A stretch of 64,000 bases of DNA, taken from Gordionus sp. m RMFG-2023. Lineage: Eukaryota; Nematomorpha; Gordioida; Chordodea; Parachordodidae. The notes beneath the pieces were generated by a model. That model did no database searches and had not been told where the DNA came from. It saw only the letters and a list, made by a program, of their open reading frames with translations. A program made the position numbers and the translations under genes. The stretch covers positions 16,678,052-16,742,051 of the forward strand of contig NC_088776.1 in the NCBI RefSeq assembly GCF_954871325.1, read 5' to 3'. Within the stretch, counting starts at the first letter, position 1. Every line of letters starts with the position of its first letter. Shown here in pieces: positions 44,524-55,167 of this stretch.

Positions 44524-44536
44524 GGTCACGGCACCA
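44524..44536 (-). other. Element A primer-binding site (tRNA-His)
   Basis: In sense it reads TGGTGCCGTGACC, one base after the LTR, complementary to 13 nt at the 3' end of tRNA-His (GGTCACGGCA plus CCA). Confidence 0.85.
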
Positions 44537-44537
44537 A

Positions 44538-45243
44538 TGTGGTATTTCTCTCCCTTATTAACACTTTTTAATAAAAAAAACGATCAACTCTTTCAACGCA
44601 ATTTTCTTATTTCAAATATTTTGTTTCAACTCCTTAAAATTTAATTAATTTCCACACTTAAATTTTGATAATAATTTTCTTATTTAAAAAAAACAAACTT
44701 ACTTCAACTCCTCTTTTTTTTCTTTGATTTTCTACAACTCCCTTATTTAACACTTTTTAATAAAAAAAAACGATCAACTCTTTCAACGCAATTTTCTTAT
44801 TTCAAAATATTTTGTTTCAACTCCTTAAAATTTAATTAATTTCCACACTTAAATTTTGATAATAATTTTCTTATTTAAAAAAAAAAACTTACTTCAACTC
44901 CTCTTTTTTTTCTTTGATTTTCTACAACTCTTTATCTCTTTTTTTTACAACTCCTTTTTTTTTTTGATTTTCTACAACTCTTTTTCTCTTTTTTTTTACA
45001 ACTCCTTTTTTTTTAATCCTTTATTAATTTTATTTTTCAAAAAATTTAATCAAAAAAAATATAATGAACTTAAAACAAAAATTTTCTTTTTTCAACAACT
45101 TTTTCTTTTTTAAAAAAAAACAATAATAATAATAATTTCAATATTATAATTTTTTTTTAAATAAAATCAATAAAATGTAATTAATTTACGATAATTATAA
45201 TACGCAATCAATAAAATGTAATTAATTTAAGATAATTATAATA
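44538..45243 (-). repeat. Element A LTR, right copy (5' in sense)
   Basis: 706 bp against 522 bp for the other copy. The excess comes from a repeated block: 44548-44735 is re-started at 44741 (CCCTTATTTAACAC...). Confidence 0.85.
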
Positions 45244-45248
45244 TTGGT

Positions 45249-46235
45249 AAGCTATCATCAAAAAAAAATTTGGGGGAACTTATCAAGCCTATTATGATAT
45301 TCTAAAAGTTAAAAAATAACATGATGAATGTAATGTTATTAAGATTAAGGTTAATTAATTGTAAGGTAATTAAAAAATAAGATTAAAAAAGGGGGGAACA
45401 AGAAGGTATAAATTATTATATTATAAAAATAATAAAAATTAAATTAAAGGAATTGATAAGGTTTTGAGAAATAGTGGTTAATAGATAATAGAGATAGAAA
45501 GAAAAGAATGAGATAATCAAATTTAGTGATAAATAAAAATGTTTATATTTGTTAAAAAATAGGTGAAGGTGGCATAGGGATTGTGGTAGTGGTGATAGAA
45601 ATATCATTTGGAGAACTGGGTGAAAATAAAATAAACATAGATATAAAACATAAGATAAAAAAAAACAAAATAAACTTCCAGATGAGTTCATTTCAAGCGT
45701 AGTTTTTTATTATTTTGTCTACCAGTAACTCTAGAACGGGTAAGGCGTTTGTTTAATCGTCATTATTTTATTGCTTATCTTTAATAATAGATTCATCAAG
45801 TTTTCTAGCAATGTGAGGGATTAGGATTAGCCTAGACAAATAAAGAAATCAGGCAAAAATATAAATAAACTATTGTTGAAATTAAACAAACATTAAAATA
45901 ATGTAAAACCGGTAGATGGGTCAATATTAGATGCATATTTCTAGTAGTTGGAGAGCTATCATCAAAAAAATTTTTTGGGGGACTTATCAAGCCTATTATA
46001 ATATTCTAAAAGTTAAAAAATAACATGATGAATATAATGTTATTAAGATAAAGATTAATTAATTGTAAGGTAATTAAAAAATAAGATTAAAAAAGGGGGG
46101 AAAAAAGAAGGTAAAAATTATTATATTATAAAAATTAAATTAAAGGAATTGATAAGGTTTTGAGAAATAGTGGTTAATAGATAATAGAGATAGAAAGAAA
46201 AGAATGAGATAATAAAATTTAGTGATAAATAAATT
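45249..46235 (+). repeat. Roughly 0.7-kb tandem repeat, right of element A
   Basis: A full unit (about 45249-45956) and the start of the next (about 45957-46235) share AGCTATCATCAAAAAAA, ACTTATCAAGCC and TAAAGGAATTGATAAGG. With 37560-37989 this makes roughly 2.0 units. No RNA or protein gene was recognised in the unit, apart from the doubtful peptide noted at 37593-37733. Confidence 0.85.
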
Positions 46236-47219
46236 CATTAAGGGAGGGGAAAAAAATAAAGAAAGAGTTATTTATAAGGATTGGAGATTATAAATAGGGT
46301 AGGATAGGAATATTTAAATATTTGAATATATTTGGTTATCTTCTTAATTATTGGTTATGAATGAGTATAAAAAGATTTCATTAATGGTAATTGATAATAT
46401 GAGATGAAAATTGATAAGGTTATCTAAAAAATAAAGAAAGGAAGTAATATAAAAAGTTTCATTCATATTTACAAATTTGAGGGAATATTGTTTTTATCAA
46501 TTTAAAGACGATTTTTCAAATCTCTCAATCCTTGTTAGGTATGTGTACACCATCAATTCCATTCATCTGTATGAATAAAATAAAATCAACAAATAAAAAA
46601 AATAAAAATAAATACGTACCGATGACATGACGTAGCGATGACATGACGTCACGATGACGTAGTGAGGACATCGGAAAATTATAATATAGATGTTAATGTA
46701 CTCACAAAGATGGAAAATTTTTATAAAATTTATTTATAAAAATAAAGTTTTATGTTGGAAAATTGATATTCAAATATTTGTAAAATTTTGATTGGGGGAA
46801 GGGGGGGGGGGGGGGTAAAATTTTTATTAGCTTAAAATGATTTTTATGAAAACAGTCATATTTGCGATGGGGGGATCCCCCCCCATTGGTTACGCGCCTG
46901 ATGGGAGGGTAGTACGAAATTTTTCGAAAGATTTACTTCCAAACCTGTTGTATTTTCAACATAATTACGGTTTATTTATTCATGTTAAATTTGTGTTTTT
47001 CTGATAACAGATATTTTAAGAGATGCAATGTAAAGTATATATTTTTTTATGCTATCTATTTTTATGAATGTTTTCATTTGATTTTTTTTATAATTCCAAT
47101 AAAAAGACATTAAATTGATTATTTAAGTGCATCATCATTAGTATTGATACACTTATATTTAAAAGATAAAGATTCAAATTATTTTTCCATAATTATTATT
47201 TTACGTAATGCTTGATTAG
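46236..47219. other. AT-rich DNA with a CRE-like cluster and a G/C-run element
   Basis: 46617-46672 repeats CGATGACATGACGT three times and includes the palindrome TGACGTCA (CREB/ATF-type site). 46785-46904 is a decayed element with a long G run and the end GGGATCCCCCCCCATTGG then TTACGCGCCTG. An inverse relative (CAGGCGCGTAACCAATGGG) lies at 14912. Nothing else was recognised. Confidence 0.45.
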
Positions 47220-47276
47220 GCGTCCTCTCATGTTGAAGATTCAGCAGAGCTACGACAATGGACTAATTTAAGTTGG
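47220..47276 (+). CDS. Possible short exon
   Basis: 57 bp between AATGCTTGATTAG and TTGG/gtaaaa, encoding ASSHVEDSAELRQWTNLSW with GC near 45% in very AT-rich DNA. It could equally be a transposon scrap. No linked exon was identified. Confidence 0.22.
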
Positions 47277-48559
47277 GTAAAAAACAAAAAATAAAGAGCT
47301 ACTTTGTTGGGGGGGGGGTGGCATGTGTTTGTACGCAAAACAGTTCGAAGAACTGTCATATAAACGTCTATAGGCGGAGATAAAAACAGTTGTTGGGACA
47401 AAAGAAAGCCTCTACCCTAGAATATCTCACATATTTAATTAGTATGGGGCAGGGTAAGGGCTATTTTAAATTTCTATGATAATCAATAAATATTTCAAAA
47501 TGTGATTTATTTTTGGGTAAATATAATTCAAGAATGACTAATGCCAAGATAAATTTAGAATTCATTTATTCATTAACACTAGTTAAGGGTTATAATGTTT
47601 ATGCTAAAGTTAATGTTAAATAAAAGAACAGTAATAATATCTTTGGTTAATTAGATTAATGAATAAAATATTATAAATAAAAGTGATAGTGAAAATAGGC
47701 TTAACAGCAGGGTTGTCATATTCCCTCAAACAAAGAGAGAGAGAATTTAACCATAATTCAAAATAAAAATTTTAAGACAAATAGTATTATTATTTAGTTT
47801 AATATAAAATTAATTGATATTATTAAAAAATGAATATATATTTTTACATATTTTACAGAAGATTTTGTTATTAATGAAATTTTTATTTTTTGTTATATAT
47901 TCCTTAAAATCTTAATAAGTATAGTTAAAATTATGTTTGGTCAATATTCCCGCTTCTAAAGCTGATAAAGATAACCAATTACGATCTATCTGTCAGAAAA
48001 TTTTATTAAACTAAATATGTGATTCAGCGTTTGGATATGGTAATGAGAATATAATATTGCATATTTTTTTAAAGTAGTTTGACGCGATATTCATAAAAAA
48101 AATAGTACCCATTTGTTTTCATGAGCCAAATTCGATACATTAATGATACGATTTTATCATTATCGTTTCATTTTATAAGATTTTATCTTACAACCGAGCA
48201 ATAGAAGTTATTGATAATTTGGGCTCTTAAAGTTGTAATTTATTCATTAATGAAAACATCTCCACTGAAATTTTTAGAATTGCAATTTTTTAACGACGTT
48301 GTTTAAGGTTGCCCCTATATTAATAACTAGGCCTAAATAAGCCTTGGCCAATACATTTTTAAAAAAATAATTCTAATATTGATTTGGGATATTTTTGGGA
48401 CAAAAAAATATGATTTAACAACCAAAAATTTTTATTAAGTCTTTCGAGAACCGGTTTTAACAATAACCATCATGTTGAACAATTTGTAGAAGTTCGGAAA
48501 ATTCAATATCTTTATTCATAATTTTTTTAAAGCAGATGCCGTGCTTGTGGATCTGCTGA
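47277..48559. other. AT-rich DNA
   Basis: A G-run at 47310-47318 and a slightly GC-richer patch at 47344-47415 are visible. No gene or repeat could be supported. Confidence 0.3.
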
Positions 48560-49250
48560 ATTCAGCATAACATACATAGCAACTATTTCTATGTCTCTTG
48601 ATAATCAAGCCTCCCCTTTTCTTCCTGCACTGTTAATTGTATAGCACAGGCAACCAAGGGGGATAATATTTCCATTCAAAAGTAATAATTCCGTCATTAC
48701 ATATTGCCTCCCGACACTTGTCTTAGAGGTAAAAAATGTACTTATATTTGATAGTAAAAGGTTTTAATTTTTAAGGCTCTGCACGAGCATAGTCGCAATA
48801 TCCTTCTATTTTTTCTCCGAGTCCGATAAAATTTCTTTTAGAACTTTACTTGAAACACCTTTTTCTTTATTAAAATAGCGCCGTATTATTTTAGTATTTT
48901 CATTATTTGAAGTATCAAATAGAAAATTGATTTTGGGGGATAATATTTTCATTCAAAACCAATAATTCCGTCATTACATTTTGCCTCCCGAAACTTGCCT
49001 TATAGGTACAAAATGCAGTTATATATGATAGTAAAAGGTTACAATTTTCAAGGCTCTGCACAAGCATAGACTCAATATCCTTTGATTTTTTCTCCGAGTC
49101 CGATAAAATATCTTTTAGAACTATACTTCAAACACCTCTTTCTTTATTAAAATAGCGCCGTATTATTTTAGTATTTCCATTATTTGAAGTATCAGTTAAA
49201 TAGAAAATTGATTTTCCTTCTAATCCTCTAAAATGTGTTTTTTGTTTCAG
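48560..49250 (-). pseudogene. hAT transposase fragment with internal 280-bp tandem duplication
   Basis: Minus strand 49250-48937 reads GLEGKSIFYLTDTSNNGNTK, IIRRYFNKERGV, then KDILSDSEKKSKDIESMLVQ and YITAFCTYKASFGRQ with MTELLVLNENIIP. This is the RNase H-fold middle of a hAT transposase (cf. ITAFCADNASVNFG). The segment is duplicated in tandem (48659-48936 and 48937-49213). The downstream copy continues to GCLCYTINSA, and has further stops. It is a dead gene. Confidence 0.6.
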
Positions 49251-49553
49251 GACCTAGGATATTTAACACTATCTACATTTTATGCTTATGCCTATTTTTG
49301 AATCAGGAAAGAGTATAGGCAATTAGTTTATAGCGCAATCTGTAAATAAATAATAAGCGAATGTTTCATCGTGTGATATATGTTTGTGCTATTGCAGTAT
49401 TATCATCACTGAAATTTTTGTTTTGATGTAGAGTTGGACATTATTTGATGATTCCTTTTTAAATCATATGTTTTTGCCTTGTTGGATGTTTTTTTACATC
49501 ATGGATTCCTCCATGGCTGATATTAAATTTTATGTTGCATTTATACTAATTAC

Positions 49554-49722
49554 CAGAGTTGTTAAAGGATCTAGATACCTAGATCCTGTATCTAGATATA
49601 AAAATGTGGTATCTGTATCTGTATCTAGATAGATTTTTGATTAAATAATCTGTATCTAGATATTATTTTAGACGTTGTATCTGTATCTAGATCCATTTAA
49701 AAAGTATCTTTTAACAACTCTG
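49554..49722. mobile_element. hAT MITE with TATCTAGATA arrays, perfect 8-bp duplication
   Basis: 169 bp from CAGAGTTGTTAAAGGATC to its inverse GTATCTTTTAACAACTCTG, flanked by CTAATTAC (49546-49553, 49723-49730). The interior is almost wholly repeats of GTATCTAGAT/GTATCT in both orientations. A related left end (CAGAGTTGTTAAACGCTAC) lies at 53294. Confidence 0.92.
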
Positions 49723-49730
49723 CTAATTAC

Positions 49731-51018
49731 ATTTATGCTACTTACATTCTTCATCTTCTCTGACCCATGAATAAATGTTATTCCAGTTATTTTAATATTA
49801 CAATTTACGTCTATTTTATGCTAAACTTGTAACTATAATTTATATGTAATTTAAATTAATGGAATAAAATTGTAAAAGAAAGGTATCACGAGAAAACTTT
49901 ATTTAAATAATAAAAAATTATTATTCGGCTATATAAACTGTTAAAATTTTAAATAATGAATTTCTTACTTCTAAAATATCATTTTATATGATTCTAAAAA
50001 TTATGAAAAATAGGGAAAACAGGAGTAGTCAGCGCAGTTTTTGCCAAAATCATTCTGGGTCCAAAAATAATTGTTGTATTTGAATTTACGAAATACCATA
50101 AGATAGCCCAAATATCTACCTAACCGTATACATTGATAAATTTTTAAATTATTTTATTCTTTTTTCTCAAGATTAAATCTAATGTTTACGCCAACAAGCC
50201 CCAAACCAGGTGCTTGTAGATTCAATTATTTTATTAAGTGTCCCATAGGTTAATTCCATCAATTTTATGGACCATGTTTTATTGATATAAATATACCATT
50301 TTCATAAAAATGACAAAATATGACATTAGAATTACAAAAATTGGGCAAAATTTTTAATAGGATATTTTTTTATTTAATTCTATTGTATTGTCATATAGAA
50401 TTGATAAGTATTTAATGGTGGCCAAAAAATGCTTTTTTTAATATTATTATATAAATATATTATATCACATTTTGTATGCATAATTTAATTGATCCGTCTA
50501 GTCCTGATTCTACTAGCCCCTAGTTACTAACATAATTAATACCTTTTAAAAGTATATTTAAACATAATATATGAAAATAAAACTTCTTGAAATGTAAAAA
50601 GAGGGTTTTAAATTTCATATTTTTTTATTTTTAAACTCTTCATATTTTAATGTCACTTAATATTGTAGTGTAAAAATTTGATTTTTACCTAAAAAACATA
50701 CTTTTTAATAAAAGAAATTAAATACCTGAGGGGTATTGTTGAATAAGTCGATAAAGTTGATTTTAAATTTTATTTTATTTACACCTTTCAGCGAAATAAT
50801 TTTTAGTTTATATTAACGTTTTATTTTATCGTATTAACATTATTTTAAAATCAATTTATTTTGACAATTGATATATTTTTTGATATCAAGTTAAATTCAA
50901 TTTTAAACGAACATTTTCATTTTATATAATTGATTATTTCATGATTTTATTTTTTAAAAAAGATATAAAGGAACATTTTTTTTGGTTAAAAGAGGATAAA
51001 TAAAATGCAATCATAATT
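49731..51018. other. AT-rich DNA
   Basis: No gene, RNA or element end could be supported. Confidence 0.35.
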
Positions 51019-51467
51019 GTCATAATTGGGAGACTTTGATTTGTAAAATTTGATTTTTGGTAAAGTCAGTATGTATTGCGTTTGATGAGTCATTTTTATT
51101 TATATAATTTTATAATAATTCAATAATAATAATCGAAAAAAAATTAATTGTTAAAAAAAATTAATTAATTTTAAAAAAATGAATTGATTATTTACAATTT
51201 TCGCTTCCCTTTTATAGGGAAGCAATAATCATCACAAATAAATAATTAAACCCCATCATCATAATGACTTTACAATAATTAACTCTTATAAATCTAAAAA
51301 TAAAATGTTAACGCGATTAAACTAAAACATAAAATTATAAAAATAACAATGACTCACCAATTTAACTAAAACATAAAATTATAAAAATAAAAATGACTCA
51401 TCAAACGCAATACATACTGACTTTACCAAAAATCAAATTTTACAAATCAAAGTCTCCCAATTATGAC
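51019..51467. repeat. Inverted pair of LTR ends (degraded LTR retroelement)
   Basis: TGTCATAATTGGGAGACTTT at 51019 (plus) and the same sequence on the minus strand from 51467 give two near-perfect arms of about 92 bp, 260 bp apart. On the minus strand the arm is preceded by a purine tract (TTAAAGGGGGGAGG) and continues to a TATA box (CCTATAAAAGGGAAGC, near 51213-51228). Both are features of a 3' LTR and its internal edge. A tail resembling the end of a pol gene (51480-51660) lies upstream in that sense. Fossil fragment. Confidence 0.6.
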
Positions 51468-51722
51468 ACCTCCCCCCTTTAACCAATCCTTGAGACCCCA
51501 ATACCTTTGATCACCCCTAGGAATTCTTCTGTTATTGTTGTAAGTGGACACCTTTGACCATCGATTATTCGAACATATTTCCATAATTACTATTCCTCCA
51601 TCGTCTTCTTTTAAGAGTAACTACAACCTAAAATCCTTTTAATTTATTTCATTACTAAAAAAAAATTTCGGACTCCCACTTTTGCATACACGCTGAAAAG
51701 AAATAATAATAAAAAAAGAAAA

Positions 51723-51996
51723 TGTATTTTATTTTAATATGTATAATAGTGATTTATTTTAATATGAATATTGTAATAATATAAAGAATAAAAATGTTAT
51801 TTATGTTAATTCTTCATGGTGGCCAAGACGAGTCTCGAACTCGTGACAGGAGGATAAATAAAATTTAATTCATAATAATAATAAAAAAAGAAAAAAATGT
51901 AATTTATTTTAATATGGATAATGAATATGTGATTTATTTTATTATGAATATTGTAATAATATAAAGAATAAAAATGTTATTTATGTTAATTCTTCA
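51723..51996 (+). mobile_element. Tiny LTR element (SMART-like), about 275 bp
   Basis: Two LTRs of 94 and 99 bp (51723-51816, 51898-51996), TG...CA, differ by a short insertion and a few bases. Between them are only 81 bp: a primer site TGGTGGCCAAGACGAG extending through a complete tRNA T-arm (to about 51846), and an A/G-rich tract (AAAAAAAGAAAAAAA) just before the right LTR. No coding sequence is present. No flanking duplication was found. Sequence left of the left LTR resembles the internal end, so it may be part of a tandem array. Confidence 0.7.
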
Positions 51997-53293
51997 GGTA
52001 TAGAATATTTTTTACGTAAAATATATATATTTTACATTGCTATTACATAATTAAATTTGAAATTTAAACATGTCTGGTTTTTAAATATAATCAGGTGAAC
52101 CGACAAGCCCCTTGTGCCTACTAGCCCTCTCCTACTTACTTCACATTTATATATTCTTCATCAGAATATGAGAAAGTAATTATATGATTTATCATAACAA
52201 TTAACAATTTGTTTAAAATTGAATTAAATTTTAATATATTTTAATATAATTTTTTTTTAGAATTCCTTGTTTTTTCCTTTCTCAAATGGATAAAAAAATA
52301 AACAAAAACAAGATGCCTTTTTAAATGTATGATTGAATTAAAATAAAAAATAATAGCTTAAGTTTCTGGTTAAGCTATTTTTAATTATTATATTTAAAAA
52401 ATTTATTTAAAAAATCGGGATAATTTTTTTTAGGAAAATCGGGAGAAATCATAAATCAATAAACGGCGTATTTTGGCGTAAACAAAAGTAAAAAAAAACG
52501 GGAAATTAAGCCAAAAGCGGGAGATCTGGCAACCCTGTTTACCAGGTGCCCTTCTTTAAGAGGATATGTCCTCTTTTGAGATGCCAATAATATGTCTGGT
52601 GTCTATTTTTATTTTAATTTGTCCTCTTTATTAAAAATAAAAAATGGAAATTTTTTTCCTTAAGTAAATGCAATATTTAAAATAAAAATGGTCAAATAAT
52701 CCCTAAGAGCAATGAAAAATAATTTATTAAATGTTACATTAAATAATTTTATCTTTGGTTAGAAGAACCTCTAGAGGAATTTGAAAGTTAAATTAAAAAT
52801 GTTACAAAGTGGTCAGATTTAAAATGGTCTATAGATTTTATTTTTAGAAAAATAAAAAGGTTATTTAAATCTTTTATAGGTTCGACCAATTCAACCTTAA
52901 TTTGTTTATTACAAATAAAATGAGTATAGTAATGAATATACAAAACTTCCTCTTCACCAAAAATGGACCAAATTTATCATCGAATCCTTGAACGAACTGC
53001 TAAGCAGTTTCATTTTTGTTATACCGGTTCACAATCAGGGTTGCCAGGTCAAAATTTTCAAATTGTGGGAGAAATTAGGTATTTTGTGGGAGAAATATAA
53101 AAATTGTGGGAGAAATTGCTAAAAAAAATTTTTTTGCAGGCCATTGACTTACTTAGTTATCCACTTATTATTTTTTATAAATATAAAATCTAATCTATTA
53201 GAGCCCACCTGTTTATCCATGTAACTTTTTCCATTTGTTTTTGGCATCGATATATTAAGCATAAATAGGCACTTTTTTATAAATAAATAAAAG
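51997..53293. other. AT-rich DNA with two hAT-type ends
   Basis: GATCTGGCAACCCTG ends at 52537 and CAGGGTTGCCAGGTC starts at 53037. They are inverse copies pointing away from each other, so they belong to two elements whose other ends are missing. GTGGGAGAAAT repeats three times after 53064. A CCTCTTTTGAGATG segment near 52570 resembles the 31.06-kb hAT edge. Confidence 0.4.
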
Positions 53294-53420
53294 CAGAGTT
53301 GTTAAACGCTACTTTTAAAAGTACCGCTATCGCTATTTGTTAAAATGAAGTAGCTAGCTACCGCCATCGCTACCAATAGCGCGCTATTAGCTACTATTTT
53401 TTAAAAGTGGCTACTTTTTA
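53294..53420. mobile_element. hAT-type left end with AGCGC/CGCTA palindromes
   Basis: CAGAGTTGTTAAACGCTAC followed by many GCTAC/GTAGC and CGCTAT motifs (ATAGCGCGCTATTAGC). A related block is at 61830-61940. Element B lies just downstream; no right end was found. Confidence 0.45.
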
Positions 53421-53532
53421 GGCTACTTTTTATAAAAAAATTTAGAAATATATTTGTTTATTTTCTGCTTATAATGTAATTGCATAGTATATAATACATA
53501 AAATCATTATTTATAAATATTTAAATATAGTT

Positions 53533-53886
53533 TGTTCTAATATGTATAAAATATATATAAGCCTCAAATGTCAATCAGAGGGATTGTAGACATCTGATTG
53601 GAGAGAAAAAATTATTATTATTTAATGTAAAAAAAATAATAATTATTATAATAATATATTTTTTTGAAAATATATTTTTTTGAATTATTCATTTATTTTT
53701 TAAAAATTTTGTAAAATTTAAAAAGAAAAAATATAATTATTATGAATTTATTTTTTCCAATATATATTTTTTGATTGAAAATATTTTTTTTGTTTTTATG
53801 AGTACGAAATAAAGTTTTTAAAGAGTGTAAAATTCGGAAAATATATTCAGGAATCCAAAGATTATTTTTGTGTTAATACTTAAAAA
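53533..53886 (+). repeat. Element B left LTR
   Basis: Starts TGTTCTAATATGTATAAAAT and ends GTTAATACTTAAAAA. A TATA-like TATAAAATATATATAA lies near its start,and a short hairpin CAATCAGAGGGATTG/CATCTGATTGG follows. Confidence 0.92.
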
Positions 53887-53887
53887 G

Positions 53888-53917
53888 TGGTGCCGTGACC
53901 AGGATTCGAACCTGGAG
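53888..53917 (+). other. Element B primer-binding site reading through the tRNA-His T-arm
   Basis: TGGTGCCGTGACC is complementary to the acceptor end of tRNA-His. The match continues without a gap through AGGATTCGAACCTGG, the complement of a complete T-stem and loop (CCAGG, TTCGAAT, CCTGG). About 28 nt in total against the usual 8-18. Confidence 0.85.
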
Positions 53918-54160
53918 ATTCAAGGGTTATTCGTTATTATAAGGTAAAAAAAAACTCATTTTTATTTTACATATTATATGTTACCTGAGGACACAACGCA
54001 ATAATAACGTTTTGTTGTTTAAATTTTTTTTTTGAATTTTAATTAACAAAATAGTTTGAAAAATGTTTTTTTTAGATTAGTTCGATTAACACCCATGCTT
54101 TATAATATAATATAACTTTTTGTAATAACGTAATTTTAAAATAGAAATTTGTAATATGCG

Positions 54161-54942
54161 ATGGTTGTGTATTTCGATAAGTATTCTGAGCCTACTTTTA
54201 TTAATAAAATTGCCATCTTTAAGGATATGGGTTATAAAATCTTGTTTCAGAACCTTAATGAATTGGATATAGGTCATCACTTAGTTACATTAGGATTAAT
54301 AATAATTCTATATTTAATATATATACTTTTGAAATTTTTATGTGGAAAATGTACTTTGGTTGCGATCAAGGTATATGGTAATTGGAAAAAGAACACTCTG
54401 GTGTCGGTTAATTGTTTTAAGAGAATTTCGGACTTGGAAAGTAGTTTAAATGGAATTTTAAATGAAATCAAGAACGGCAAACCAGGAATGGTTGAAACGA
54501 TGAAAGATAATAACGATGATCGTTTGGAATTTGTGGAGAGATCAGTGGTTATCCTCCAGGAATTAAAAGATTTAAAAGAATCTATTAAAGATATTTATAG
54601 TGATGTATCCAGGTTGATTAGTATGAATAATCAAGGAGATAAGAAGCAATTGGGTGATAGAATTATTTAGAATGGAAAGAGTTTTGCAAAGATTATTGCT
54701 GACATAATTTGTAATCACTGCGGTTACAAGGGTCATTATTCTAAAACCTGTATTGTAAAGGAACAGAATTTTAGAATGGGTTTTCCATTGCAAAGATCTA
54801 GTGGAGAAAATTCCATTGTAAGGAAGATTTCAGGCCTAGATGTAAATAAAGTTGATTCGTTGAAATTGAATTTGGATGGGTCTCGTATATGTTTTAAATG
54901 TAAAGAGACGGGACATATAGCTATAAATTGTGATTTACACTG
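54161..54942 (+). pseudogene. Element B Gag-position protein: membrane helix, coiled coil, knuckles
   Basis: Residues about 43-66 (LVTLGLIIILYLIYILLKFL) form a strongly hydrophobic helix. A helical region (LESSLNGILNEIKNGK, LQELKDLKESIKDIYSDVS) follows, then two CCHC knuckles near 54700-54930 (CNHCGYKGHYSKTC, CFKCKETGHIAINC). No capsid-sized domain is present. Same plan as element A's protein. Confidence 0.75.
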
Positions 54943-55167
54943 ACTATATGATAGCAAATGTAATCATATAGCAGTTAGAATACAGGGGAAAAAAATTTAA
55001 AAAAAGTATATTATAATAATAAAAGGAGATGGGATTCTCATAATTTTAATGGTTTTAATGAAAATGTTTGTTATCATGAAGATAGAGTTAAAACGGTTGA
55101 TTATAGTTTTAATTTGAATATAATGAAAAATAATGCTTTTAAATGAAAAAAATTTCCTGGGAGCATT

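Larger units (their letters stand above)
37990..45243 (-). mobile_element. Ty3/Gypsy LTR retrotransposon, element A
   Basis: 7.25 kb between a perfect 5-bp duplication TTGGT (37985-37989, 45244-45248). In sense (minus strand) the order is LTR, His-tRNA primer site, short zinc-knuckle Gag-position protein, aspartic protease, reverse transcriptase, RNase H, integrase, extra GC-rich zinc-knuckle ORF, AT-rich 3' region, LTR. It is broken, with about three breaks in pol; the gag/pol boundary may be a programmed shift as in many of its kin. The LTRs are near identical apart from an internal duplication in the right one, so it is young. It has no envelope gene. CAACTC (GAGTTG in sense) is scattered throughout. 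Confidence 0.92.

Noticed and set aside
37990-45243. Element A as an infectious-type retrovirus with an envelope
   Set aside because: The only extra ORF past integrase is a small soluble zinc-knuckle protein without signal peptide or membrane segment.
45416-45691. 91-residue hydrophobic ORF in the tandem repeat
   Set aside because: The other copy of the repeat reads a different frame after about 18 residues, so the long version is not conserved.
51817-51850. tRNA gene fragment on the minus strand
   Set aside because: It has a T-arm and acceptor strand only, placed directly after a short LTR. Primer-binding site, not a tRNA gene.
53888-53930. tRNA-His gene (T-arm and acceptor sequence on the minus strand)
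   Set aside because: Only the 3' part of a tRNA is present and it abuts an LTR, so it is the primer-binding site of element B.
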